Shown here: piece after piece, positions 17,906 to 27,900 of the stretch
Layout: each line of letters opens with the position of its first letter
Position numbering within the stretch: position 1 is the first letter of the stretch
From: Kiritimatiellia bacterium
GTDB lineage: Bacteria > Verrucomicrobiota > Kiritimatiellia > CAIQIC01 > Lenti-01
Length of the DNA: 36,290 nucleotides
Assembly: GCA_017527155.1 (NCBI GenBank)
Contig: JAFXQI010000011.1
Coordinates: 1 to 36,290, forward strand
Direction of reading: 5' to 3'
Notes under the pieces: generated by a model
Told to the model about the DNA's origin: nothing
Database searches by the model: none
The model's input: only the letters and a program-made list of their open reading frames with translations
Translations under genes and position numbers: made by a program

Positions 17906-18828
17906 GGTTTCGTTTTCTTACCAAACCCCCGCTTCCCCCGCAATGCCAATTCCACGGTGTGCGGGACCTCGCAACAGGGGAGGGAAGGTATCAAGAGCCG
18001 GGCCACCATCTCCCCCCTCAATGCCTCCAGCTTCGGTGTCAGATCGTGGGCCTGCACGAGTTCAACCAGTTCGCGCCGGATGTTTTCCGCCAGGACCCCG
18101 TCGAGCGGTTTACCGCCGGTGTGCCCAGGACGCGGCAGGCGCCGCAGGCCCAGTGCGTCGTCCACGTGCGATTGCAGGCGGCTGAAATTCCAGTGCGCCC
18201 GCATCAAGCGCGCAAGACGGCGTTTCGCGGCCGAGTATTGCGTTTGCAGCGCCGGGGGAAGCGCCGCGGTCGCCGCTGCGCCCGGCAGCAGCCATTCCAG
18301 CGGAATCCGGTCGTCGAGTTCCAGCAGGGTGCGGAGGCGGATTGCGAGGCGCATGTACCGCATGAGGGTCGAGTAGTTCATCCCGACGCGGTGGTCCTCC
18401 AGCCACCCCCGGACCCCACGGCCGCGGCCGCGGATGCGTTTCGCGCCCGTCGGGGAGATGTCGTAGTGGTTGCCGCGGTCGAGGGTCGGGGCCAGATCGG
18501 CCAGACGCGACCCGATCCGCAGGCGCACCGACAGCGTGCGGGGGGACTCCGCCGCATCGGCGGCGAATTCCTCCGGCGTCGGCGTCCCGCGCAACGATGG
18601 CGAGGGCGCCCGCGGCACCCGAAGACGCTTCCGGCGGCGCAGTTCGGAAAGGATGGCCTGCCCGCTGCCGGCGATCCAGGTGCCGATGGCGGCCGCCGAG
18701 AGCGCGGCGATGCCCGCGACGGCGACGGGCAGGACCACGGGCAGGGCCAGGGGCATGGTGTAGGCGCGGGCGACATCGCCGGCAATCCCGGCGGCTTCGC
18801 GGAGGGCGTGTTTGAGGTCGTTGTTCAT
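17902..18828 (-). CDS. Unknown membrane-anchored protein upstream of galE
   Basis: I do not recognise this 308-residue protein. One or two hydrophobic segments (about 24-54, MPLALPVVLPVAVAG onward) follow a short amphipathic N-terminus. A basic hinge (64-73, RRRKRLR) leads to a mostly helical soluble part containing RIRGRGRGVRGWLEDH (131-146), the region MNYSTLMRYMRLAIRLR (150-166) and a PCCEVPH motif near the C-terminus. The basic, helix-rich middle could bind nucleic acid or other acidic partners, but this is only a guess. I chose ATG 18828; ATG 18840 and TTG 18864 are in-frame alternatives, and none has a clear ribosome binding site. The gene overlaps galE by four bases, so the two are probably coupled. 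Confidence 0.75.
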   Translation of the reverse strand: MNNDLKHALREAAGIAGDVARAYTMPLALPVVLPVAVAGIAALSAAAIGTWIAGSGQAILSELRRRKRLRVPRAPSPSLRGTPTPEEFAADAAESPRTLSVRLRIGSRLADLAPTLDRGNHYDISPTGAKRIRGRGRGVRGWLEDHRVGMNYSTLMRYMRLAIRLRTLLELDDRIPLEWLLPGAAATAALPPALQTQYSAAKRRLARLMRAHWNFSRLQSHVDDALGLRRLPRPGHTGGKPLDGVLAENIRRELVELVQAHDLTPKLEALRGEMVARLLIPSLPCCEVPHTVELALRGKRGFGKKTKP

Positions 18829-18924
18829 GGGGGGGAGCATGGGGGAGAAAGGATGGAAAGTCAATGGTTTTTCCTGTTTTCAAAAGTGAAAGGGACCGAG
18901 CGCGGAGAGGGGGGCGGGGAAAGG

Positions 18925-19710
18925 TCAGCGGAATTCGGCGCAGAGGGGGACGTGGTCGGAGGGGCGGGGGAGGGAGCGGGGGGAGATGTCGATGCGGGTG
19001 GAGAGGAGACGGGAGGATTGCGGGGGCGTGGCGAGGATGTAGTCGATGCGCCAGCCGCGGCGGCGGGCGGGGTCGAAGGGGGCGCGGTAGTCGTAGAAGG
19101 TGTAGTCGGCGTCGTCGGGGTGCTGGGTGCGCCAGACGTCGTCGAAGCCGAAGGAAAGGACGCGCTCGAAGGCGTCGCGGGCGGCTTGGTGGTAGCAGAC
19201 GTGGTCTTTCTTGGTGGCGGGGTTCGTGACGTCGATGGGGTGCCGGGCGACGTTGAGGTCGCCGCACCAGAGGATGCGGTCGGCGGGGGTGAAGCGGGCG
19301 TCGAGGAAGGCGCGGAGGCGGTCGAACCAGCGGAGTTTGTAGGCGTACATGGGGTGGTCGATGGCGCGGCCCTGCGGGACGTAGGTGTCCAGGATGTGCA
19401 GGTCGCCGTAGCGCGCGAGGACCAGACGGGCGGGATCGGTGGGGGCGGACGGGGCGGCGGGGTCGGGGTCGAGGCCGAAGGCGGCTTCGTCGGCGGGCGC
19501 GAGGGAGAGGATGGCGACGCCGTTGTAGGATTTTTCGCCGCGGAAGGCGGCGTGGTAGCCGTGTTCGAGGAGGGCGTCGGCGGGAAAGGCGTCGTCGGTG
19601 GCCTTGGTCTCCTGCAGGCACATGAAGTCGGGGCGGTTGGCGTCGAGCCACGGCAGGAGGATGTCGAGGCGGGAACGGATGGAGTTGCAGTTGAAGGTGG
19701 CGATTTTCAT
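18925..19710 (-). CDS. xthA: Exodeoxyribonuclease III (AP endonuclease family)
   Basis: The protein has 261 residues and is a DNA repair enzyme that cuts at abasic sites and removes 3' blocking groups. The endonuclease/exonuclease/phosphatase fold signatures are all present: ATFNCNSIRSR with Asn7, LQETK with metal-binding Glu34, Tyr110 in DTYVPQG, catalytic Asp151 and Asn153 in GDLNVA, Asp223 in RIDY, and the terminal SDHVPL with His253. Length and spacing match E. coli ExoIII. It is not functionally related to its neighbours. A run of 8-bp tandem repeats separates it from the ABC ATPase upstream, and 96 bases without a clear terminator separate it from the next gene. Confidence 0.96.
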   Translation of the reverse strand: MKIATFNCNSIRSRLDILLPWLDANRPDFMCLQETKATDDAFPADALLEHGYHAAFRGEKSYNGVAILSLAPADEAAFGLDPDPAAPSAPTDPARLVLARYGDLHILDTYVPQGRAIDHPMYAYKLRWFDRLRAFLDARFTPADRILWCGDLNVARHPIDVTNPATKKDHVCYHQAARDAFERVLSFGFDDVWRTQHPDDADYTFYDYRAPFDPARRRGWRIDYILATPPQSSRLLSTRIDISPRSLPRPSDHVPLCAEFR

Positions 19711-19723
19711 TTTTCGGGAGGCC

Positions 19724-19763
19724 GGGTTTTCGGGTTTTCGGGTTGCCGGGTTGCCGGGATGCC
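19724..19763. repeat. Five tandem 8-bp units in a short intergenic gap
   Basis: On the + strand the units read GGGTTTTC, GGGTTTTC, GGGTTGCC, GGGTTGCC, GGGATGCC. They fill most of the 66-base gap between the ABC ATPase stop (19777) and the xthA start (19710). The leader of xthA therefore consists mostly of this repeat, and no Shine-Dalgarno motif is visible there. Confidence 0.85.
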
Positions 19764-19776
19764 GCCGAAGCGGGGG

Positions 19777-20988
19777 TTACGGCGGCGGGGGCGTGCGGTC
19801 GGTGGCGGGGGGGACGTCCCAGGCGGTGCGGAGGCGGAAGAGGCCGGGTTCGCCGGTGTCGTTGCGGACGGCGAAGGGCCACCAGTCTTCGCGGCGGTGG
19901 AACTGTTCCTTGTGGTCCCAGGAGTGGATGGCGAGGGACAGGAAGTAGTTGCCGCGCATGAGCTGGAGGGGCGCGAGGGAGAAGCGGACGGCGCCTTCGC
20001 CTTCGATGGCGGGCAGGTCGCGTCCGGCGAGCTGGGTATTGGTGCCGTAGACGTACTGGCCGTTGCCGGTCTTGAGGGAGTAGCCGAAGACGGGATGCTC
20101 GACGCGGCGGTGGGCGATGTACGGGACTTCGACGGTCAGGGGCCCGCCGGTGCGGAAGACGGCGCTCTCCCGTCCGTCGCCGTCGAGGAGCCGGACGGGG
20201 CCGAATTCGACGGCGCGCGTGCCGAATTCCTGCGTGTAGAGGCCGCCGCCTTCGCCCATGTAGGAGCGGATGAAGGATTGGATGACGTCCGGCGGGTCGC
20301 CGCGCTCGACGAGGCGGCCGTGGTGGACGAGGAAGGCTTCGTGGCAGAATTCTTCCACCGTCTGGAGCGCGTGGGAGACGAAGAGGAGGGTCTTGCCGCG
20401 GCGCTGGAAGTCGCGGATGCGGTCGAGGCACTTGAGCTGGAACGCGATGTCGCCCACCGCGAGCACTTCGTCCACGAGCAGGATGTCGGGGTCCACTTCC
20501 ACCGCGACGGAGAAGCCGAGGCGGACGTACATGCCCGAGGAGTAGTGCTTGACCGGCATGTCGATGAATTCGCGCAGTTCCGCGAAGTCCACGATCTGGT
20601 CGAACTTGCGCCGGATGTCCTCGCGCGGGATGCCGAGGAGGGCGCCGTTGAGGTAGACGTTCTCGCGGCCCGTCAGGTCGGGATGGAAGCCCGCGCCGAG
20701 CTCCAGCAGCGAGGAGATGCGGCCGCGCGCGGTGACGGAGCCTTCCGTCGGGGAGATGGTCCCCGCGACCAGTCCCAGCAGGGAGGATTTGCCGGCGCCG
20801 TTGGGGCCGATGACGCCGACCGTGCGGCCCGGCGGAATCCCGAACGTGGCCCCGCGGATGCACCAGAACGGGTCCGGCTTCTTGCGGAATCCCGCGGTGA
20901 GCGCGCCGAAGAGGGTGGGCGCGCCGAGGCCGCGGCGGATGTAGCACTTGCCGAGGTTTTCGGCTTGGATGGCGTAGTCTTGGGTCAT
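19777..20988 (-). CDS. Polysaccharide ABC exporter ATP-binding protein (Wzt-like, with C-terminal carbohydrate-binding-type domain)
   Basis: The protein has 403 residues and powers export of a lipid-linked polysaccharide (O-antigen or teichoic-acid type) across the inner membrane. The ATPase domain (about 1-245) shows Walker A GPNGAGKS (61-68), signature SSGM (150-153), Walker B DILLVDEVLAVGD (168-180) with Glu174, and switch His206. The segment LGAGFHPDLTGREN is typical of this exporter class. An extra C-terminal domain (about 255-400) is the size of the Wzt domain that selects the capped end of the glycan. Start 20988 lies five bases after the permease stop, so the two are coupled. The substrate cannot be read from the sequence; no glycosyltransferases lie nearby. 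Confidence 0.9.
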   Translation of the reverse strand: MTQDYAIQAENLGKCYIRRGLGAPTLFGALTAGFRKKPDPFWCIRGATFGIPPGRTVGVIGPNGAGKSSLLGLVAGTISPTEGSVTARGRISSLLELGAGFHPDLTGRENVYLNGALLGIPREDIRRKFDQIVDFAELREFIDMPVKHYSSGMYVRLGFSVAVEVDPDILLVDEVLAVGDIAFQLKCLDRIRDFQRRGKTLLFVSHALQTVEEFCHEAFLVHHGRLVERGDPPDVIQSFIRSYMGEGGGLYTQEFGTRAVEFGPVRLLDGDGRESAVFRTGGPLTVEVPYIAHRRVEHPVFGYSLKTGNGQYVYGTNTQLAGRDLPAIEGEGAVRFSLAPLQLMRGNYFLSLAIHSWDHKEQFHRREDWWPFAVRNDTGEPGLFRLRTAWDVPPATDRTPPPP

Positions 20989-20993
20989 GGCGG

Positions 20994-21797
20994 TCACAGC
21001 AGGTCGGCGAAGTTGCGCTGGAGTTTGTGGTAGACGGCGAGGCCGAGGACCAGCACCGCGGGGACGAGCCAGAAGCCGACCCAGGCGGCGGGCGGCATGT
21101 CGAAGGGGGTGCCCGCGAGGAGGGAGGCGCGGTAGCCGTTGAGGATGACGGCGGCAGGGTTGAGGTAGTAGAGCTTCAGGGCGAGCGGCCACTGGGAGGC
21201 GAGGTTCTTCGCGAAATCCATGTTGTACATGACCGGGCTCATGAAGAACCACGCGCTCATGAAGACGCCGATCAGGTGCTGGGTGTCGCGGAAATGCACG
21301 TTCAGGGCGCCGACGAGGGCCGCGAGGCCGAGGTTGAAGAGCGTCTGCCAGACCATCCAGAAGAGGAACAGCGGTGCCGTGGCCGGGGAAAAGGCGGCGG
21401 ACGGGTCGCGCCAGAGGAGGACGGCCAGCACGGGGAACTGGACCAGCAGGGAGAGGAGGTAGCCGATGCCGTTGGCGCAGATCTGCGAGACGGGGAGGAT
21501 TTCGCGCGGGAAGGCGACTTTCTTGACGAGGTTGGCGTTGCCGGTCACGGAGGTCATGCCGCCCATGACGCATTGGGTGGTGTATTGCCAGGCGAAGACG
21601 CCGATGAGGATGTCGTGCATCGGGACGCCGCGCGCGAGGAGGCGCAGGAAGACGACGTACACGACCGCCATGAAGAGGGGCGTCAGGACGCTCCAGAGGA
21701 AGCCGAGGGCGGAGCCCTTGTAGCGCTGCTTGAGCTCGCGGGCGGTGAGGTTCCAGAGGAGCTCGCGGCGGGTCCAGATGGTGCGGAGCAATGTCAT
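20994..21797 (-). CDS. Polysaccharide ABC exporter permease (Wzm/TagG-like, ABC-2 family)
   Basis: The protein has 267 residues and is the inner-membrane channel partner of the adjacent ATPase. It has the family layout: a cytoplasmic amphipathic N-terminus with RELKQRYKGSALGFLW, then about six membrane helices, including MAVVYVVFLRLL and a segment ending in the conserved YNMDFAKN and YLNPAAVILNGYR motifs. I chose ATG 21797 because AGGA lies eight bases upstream; ATG 21806 is an in-frame alternative. It is the first gene of the long - strand run. Only 113 bases separate it from the end of the amylase gene, and that gap contains the amylase terminator and no clear promoter. Confidence 0.9.
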   Translation of the reverse strand: MTLLRTIWTRRELLWNLTARELKQRYKGSALGFLWSVLTPLFMAVVYVVFLRLLARGVPMHDILIGVFAWQYTTQCVMGGMTSVTGNANLVKKVAFPREILPVSQICANGIGYLLSLLVQFPVLAVLLWRDPSAAFSPATAPLFLFWMVWQTLFNLGLAALVGALNVHFRDTQHLIGVFMSAWFFMSPVMYNMDFAKNLASQWPLALKLYYLNPAAVILNGYRASLLAGTPFDMPPAAWVGFWLVPAVLVLGLAVYHKLQRNFADLL

Positions 21798-21849
21798 GCC
21801 GTGCATCCTACGCCCTTGTGGCCGGGTTTGCCAGCCTGTTCCGCGTCCG

Positions 21850-21881
21850 GGGGAAAAGAAACCGCCCCGTTTCCGGGGCGG
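21850..21881 (-). terminator. Intrinsic terminator of the giant amylase gene
   Basis: CCGCCCCG (21862-21869) and CGGGGCGG (21874-21881) form a perfect 8-bp stem with a 4-base loop. On the - strand it is followed by TTTCTTTTCCCC (21861-21850). It lies 29 bases after the amylase stop codon. The stem plus T-rich tail fits a Rho-independent terminator that would separate amylase transcription from the permease gene. Confidence 0.8.
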
Positions 21882-21910
21882 CGCGGGACGGAGAGGGATG
21901 GGAGGGGAGG

Positions 21911-24900
21911 TCAGGGGATGGTGACTTGGAGGCCGCCGAACCAGGAGGTGTTGGTGGGGAAGGGGAGGAGGGCGGTGGGGGCGCCGCGGCCGAGGGCGTT
22001 GGTGGTGAAGGATTGGGTGAGGTCGGTGGTCCAGAGGAGGGTGTAGAGGCGGTTGGTGGAGGCGGCGGGGATGGTGTAGGTGCTGGTGGCGGGGTTGGTG
22101 ATGACGATCTCCAGCGGGGTGTCGTTGGTGGGGTGGATGTCGGTGGCGTAGTGCCAGCCGTAGGTCTGGCCGGTGGCGGCGCTGGTGTTGGTTGCGGGGG
22201 TGGTGCCGGGGTAGCCGCGCTCTTCCATCCAGGTTTCGTACGGGGTGACGGAGGTGACGGAGACGGTGAGGGTGGCGTCGGCGCTGCCGGCGGTGTTGGC
22301 GGCGGTGAAGACGAAGGTGTAGGCGCCGGGGGCCAGGGGGGTGAAGGTGAAGAGGCCGTTTTCGAAGGTGTAGCCGGTGGCGGTGGTGGCGAGGGTGATT
22401 TCGGGTTCGGGGTCGCCTTCGAGGATGTGGGTCGCGGGCTCGAAGCTCCAGATGTCGCCCAGGACGAGGGCAGGGGCCGGGAGTTCGGACCAGACGGGGA
22501 GGACGGAGGCGGATTCGCCGGCGGTGAAGGTCAGGGTGTAGGCGAGGCTGGAGGTGGAGGTGACTTCGACGTCGCGGACGTGGGCGGCGTTGCGCATGTT
22601 GACGGTGTCCCAACCGGATTCGCTGTCCTTGGCGGAGGTGTTGATGCTGCCGGTGGTGACGGAAAGGGCGGCGGTGAGGGTACGGGTGCCGGAGTCGGTG
22701 GTGACGGCGAGGGTGTTGCCAGTGGTTTCTTCGGTCATGGGGGTCTGGCCGCGGAGGAGGAGGGTGGAGAGGTCGGGGGAGAGGCCGTTGCGGACGTACA
22801 TGGCCTTGCCGGAGGCGCTGTAGTTGATGGCGAAGGTGCCGCTGGCGGCGTCGGCAAGAGTGACGGTCTTGGTGAGGGAGCCGCTTGTGAAGGTGAGTTT
22901 GCCGCTGCCGGTGGTGACGGTGAACTTGGTGGCGGTCATGGGTTCGCCGCCGATGGATTTGTCTTTCATCGCGGCGCCGCGGATGGAGGTGGTGTCGCCG
23001 GTTTCGTGGGTCTCGTAGCCGGTTTCGGGCTGGGCGGGGAAGTTGCCGACCATCTGCCAGACGTTGGTGCCTTCCTTGAGCCAGGCGCCGGTCATGAGGC
23101 CGCCTTCGGCTTCGAAGATGGCCATGACGGCGTCGTTGCGGAGGATGTATTCGTGTTCGCCGTCGAGGTCGATGTCCTGGGAGTAGGCGCGGAGGCCGTC
23201 GGTGGCGGAGGCCCAGGCGTCGACTTCGGCGTAGACGGCGGCGAGGCGGGTGCGGGACTGGGCGCGCCAGGACATGGACATGAGGCCTTTGTCGCGGTCG
23301 GTGGCGGGGTACATGTATTCGCCGAAGGACCAGCGGGAGAGGTCGTTGTTGTCTTCGTCGTGGAAGGCGGTCTCGAAGGCGGAGGCGAAGATGGTGGCTT
23401 CGGCGAGGCGGCGGACGTCGGGGTTCGCGATGCCGGCGACGGCGGCCCAGGCGGCCTGGACGATGCCGTTGGTGGCGTCGCCGTAGGCGATGCCGGAGGG
23501 GAGGTTGGTGCCCTGGCGGACTTCGAAGACCTTGGCGGCGAGGGATTCGAGGTTGCGGGAGGCGTTGCCGCGGGAGGCGTCGCCGTAGTACCAGTTGTCG
23601 TAGTCGCCGTTGCAGGCGTGGTGGACCCAGTCCTGCATGCCCATGCCGTTGGTGGCGCACAGGTCGTTGTAGACGAGGGCGGAGGAGAGGGTTTCGTCGG
23701 CGAGGGCGCGGTCGAGGGTGACGACCTGGATCCAGGGGTGGTTGGCGATCCAGCGGAGGTTGAGGTCGTAGCCGTCGGCGTTTTCGGAGGAGGTGAAGTC
23801 TTCCCAGCGGTAGAAGATGGAGGAGATGGCGGCGTCGCCGGTGCGGGCGCGGCGGAGGAAGAGGTGGCGGAGGTCGCTGGAGAGGCCGGAGTCGGTGTTG
23901 GCGAAGCGGAATTGGTCGGCGGCGGAGGAGAGGACGAAGGCCTTGATTTCTTCGCCCCGGGCGGGGTCGGAGCCGTAGGCCCAGAAGCGCTGGATCTTGT
24001 AGGCGTCGTTGCCGAGGGCGGTCTGGCGGCCGAACCATTCGAGGAGGTGGGGGGTCTGGTCGATGACGGTGGCCTGGTAGCCCATGCGGGCGAGTTTGCC
24101 GAGGATGTCCCAGTCGGCGACGCGCTCGGAGAGCCAGAAGACGTTGGTGGAGACGACGGGGTTGCCGTTGCCGTAGATGGCGTCGAGGGTTTGGGCGGCG
24201 AGGGCGGCGTTGGCGGCGTTGAAGGCGTCGGGGTAGTATTTGAGGACGTGGTCGGAGTAGGTGGAGCCGAGGAGGGCGAAGGCGCCCTTGGCGATGCCCT
24301 GGCGGATGGCGTCGTTGAAGGCGGGGCCGGAGTACCAGGTGTTGGCGGTGCCGACGGCGGCCCACTCCATGGCCATGGCGAGGGTCGGGGTGATGTGGAG
24401 GTTCATGGGGCAGTTGGTGTAGATGTTGTGGATCTTGACGGGGCGCTGGTAGCCGGCGCCGGCGCCGTTGTCGACGAGGCCGTGCATGGTGTGGGCGGGC
24501 TCGACGGCCTGGTTGCCGTGGGCGACGATGGCGAGTTTGGCGTGGGCGTTTGCGTTGTTCCAGCCGTAGTTGGGGTTGCCCTTGGTGACGCAGGTGGTGA
24601 ATTTGCCGTTCTGGGCGATGTTGTTGTAGTCGTTCCAGTAGTCGGAGCAGAGCCAGTCGTCGCCGATGGTGTCGGTGAAGTCGTTGAGGCCGCCCTTGTC
24701 GCCGGAGCCGCCGTCGTCGGCGGTGAAGTCGCGGGTGGTGTAGACCTGGAAGAGGAGGTTGTCGCCCATGCCGTTCCAGCCGGCGTCGACGAGGACTTTG
24801 CGGTCGATGGACCAGGCGACGGTGTCGAGTTCGGAGTTGAAGAAGGCGCCGTGGAAGCCGGAGGTGCGGTCGAAGTCCTCGGAGGTGCCTTTCTGGACGT

Positions 24901-27900
24901 AGAGGCAGCCGTTCTGGGAGTCGTAGACGCCGGAGACGGCGTTCCACTTCATGTCGGACTTGCAGTTGACGTCGTCGGGGAGCCAGGTGATGCCGTTGCC
25001 GTAGTTGCCGAAGTTCATGGCGACGTAGATGTTGAGGGCGGAGTCTTCGGCGAAGGCCTTGAGGTCGTCGAAGTCGACGCGGAAGTAGAGGGTGCCGTCG
25101 CCGCCCTGGGAGGGGTCGCCGCCGTCGCGGAAGTAGAAGGCGACCATGTCGCGGGAGGAGTCGAAGCCGTCGCCGAAGCGGTAGATGTCGGCGGAGTTGC
25201 CGCCCTGGTTGTAGTCGTCGAGGGCGACGAGGTCGTCGAGGGTCCACTGGGTGTATTCGGCGAAGTATTGTCTGCCGTTGACTTCGCCGATGATGTCGCC
25301 GGCGCCGATGGTGATGGAGCCGGGGTTGTCGCCGGGGGAGGAGCCGTTGTCGGAGGAGCGGGGGTTGGTGCCGCCGAGGAGTTCGGCGGCGTTGTCGTAG
25401 GGGACAACTTCGCCGCCCTGGATGTAGGTGTCGGCATCGGGGTTGCCGGCGGGGCCGTGGGTGGGGTCGTCGGTGAACTGGCCGGTGCGGAAGTCATACG
25501 TACCGTTGTTGAGGGGGTCGAGGGAGTAGTTGACTTCCCAGCCGTCGGGGAGGCCGTCGTGGTCGGTATCGGTGCAGAGGGGGTCGGTCTCGGTGATGAG
25601 GAGGCGGGGCCAGCCGTTGGTCTGCTTGGTGCCGGAGGCGACGGGGTCGGTGACGTTGAAGGCGGCGAAGAGGGCGTCGTAGTTTATGGCGCGGGAGGTG
25701 TAGGGTTTTTGCGCGAGGGTGGAGGCGGAGTTTTCGCTGCTGAGGGTGTCGATGCCGATGCCGAGGGCGGCGTAGTCGGCGGGGGTGATGGGGACGAGGG
25801 TGCCGTCCTGGTGGAGGAGGGCCATGTCGGTCCAGCCGTTGGCGTTCTTGTCTTCGCCGTAGCCGTCGGAGAGGCCGTCGGCGTCGGAGTCGGCGACGGA
25901 GGGGGAGGTTTCTTCCCAGGTTTCGCCGGTCATCTTGCCGTCGGGCCAGGCGCGGTCCCACCAGGGATCCCAGTCGGCGGGGATGATGGCGCCGTCGCCG
26001 TCGGTCCAGCCGTTGCGGTTGGCGTCTTCGACGCCGTCGGGGATGCCGTCGAAGTCGGAGTCGGGGTTGCGGGGGTCGGTGACGGAGCCTTTGACGATGG
26101 CGGTGCGGTCGCCGCCTTCGGTGGAGGAGGTGACGCCGGGGACTTTGCCGGAGTTGCTTTCGCAGGAGTTGAAGAAGGGGGGATCGCGGTCCCAGATCCA
26201 GTTGGGCCAGCCGTCGCCGTTGGTGTCGGCGGAGGCGTCGGTGCCGGTGGAGGGGGAGCGGTAGCCGAGTTCGAGGGCGTCGGGGAGGCCGTCGCCGTCG
26301 GAGTCGGGGCAGGCGGGGTCGGACTTGCCGGTGGACCACCAGTCGAAGACTTCGTCCTGGGTCCAGTATTCGGACTGTTTTTCGGGGAGGGGGATGGAAT
26401 CGCTCTCGCGGAGGTTGGCGATGCCGTCGTCGTCCCAGTCGACGTCGTTGGTGTCGGCGACGCGGACGAGCTGGCGGAAGCGGACGGTGGCGGAGCGGCC
26501 GGCGGAGTTGGTGGGGACGGAGTATTTGCGGGCGGTGTTGTCGGCGGTGACGCGGGCCTCGAAGCGGTAGGCGCCGGCGTTGGTGACCTGCCAGGCGAAG
26601 GTCCAGGTCATGGTGGTGCCGTTGCTGGCGACGTCGGTGAGGCGGAGGCAGTCGTTGGTGGGCCAGAGGGAGGGGGTGGCGGAGATGGCGGCGGGGTAGT
26701 TGGTGGGGGAGAGGAAGGCGATGTCGAGGCGGGTGGCTTCGGCGTCGGTGAGCACGACGATGGGGGTCTCGCGCAGGGCGCGGTTGGTGGCGGCGGCGGT
26801 GGAGTCTTCCATGGTGATGACCCACTTGACGCCGTCGGAGTCGGTCTCGGGCGGGGTGGTGACGATGCAGGTGGGCAGGAGGGCGCCCTTGTGGCGGACG
26901 AGGCGGGTGGCGGACTTGGAGTAGGTGCCGTTGGCGTTGGCGTTGTCGAAGTCGACGGTGAGGGCGTAGCGCCAGGTGTCGATGCCGTTGTAGACGTTGG
27001 GCATGCGGAAGGTGAGGGTGTTGAGGCCGCTGCCGTCGCCGCCCCAGTCCCATTCGTGGCGCATGTCGAGCTCGGAGGCGGGCTGGAGGTCGCCGCGGAC
27101 GGTGGAGCCGTCGTTGGTGGAGTTGACGTAGACTTTGAACTTGGAGAAGATTTCGTCGTCGGTCAGGTCCTGGGCCATGCGGGCGGTGTATTTGACGCGG
27201 ATGTCCCAGCCGGCTTCGACGAGGGTGCCGTCGGCGTCGGGCCAGTCGATGAAGAAGCGTTCTTCGGGGCCGCGGGTGTTGGCGGTCTTGAGGAGTTCGG
27301 TGACGTGGAGGGCGGCGGGGTCGTCGAGGGCGGGGTCGGAGGTGGACCAGTCTTCGACGGGGGCGGAGGAGACTTCGCAGAGGCGGACGCGGATGGTGGC
27401 GGTGCCGGCGTGGGGGATCTGGGAGTAGTTGAAGCGCCAGATCTTGGTGGTGGTGGTGTCCTGCGCCATTTCGCGGGTCCAGGGGGAGAGCTGGACGGCG
27501 GGGGCCCATTCGACGACGCCGTTGGTGGTGAAGCCGTTGCCGACGCCGTCGTTGGAGGGGTCGGAGTCGGTGATGTGGACCCAGACGTGGTCGACGGTGT
27601 TGTCGGTCTTGATGACCATGCCGTATTCGCTGTCGCCGAAGGTGGGGGTGTCCTCGGAGGGGTAGAGGAAGAAGCCTTCGGGGGTGTGGCGGTCGAGGTA
27701 GAAGGTCTGTCGGAAGGTGTTGGCGACGGGGGCGCCGTCGTTGCGGTTGAGGAAGAGGCGGGCGGTGAGGAGGTGGTAGCCGTCCTCGAAGCCGGTGGTC
27801 CAGGAGTTGTAGTCGAGGTGCTTGTGGTAGGACTGGGTGGTGAAGTCGAGGCCGGGGATGGTCCAGAGGCTCATCATGACTTTCTTGTTGGCGATGGCTT

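Noticed and set aside
13833-21033. Long + strand open frames opposite the gsp, galE, unknown, xthA and ABC genes
   Set aside because: Low-complexity Gly/Arg/Ala translations without motifs; the - strand genes beneath them have clear family signatures and tight operon spacing.
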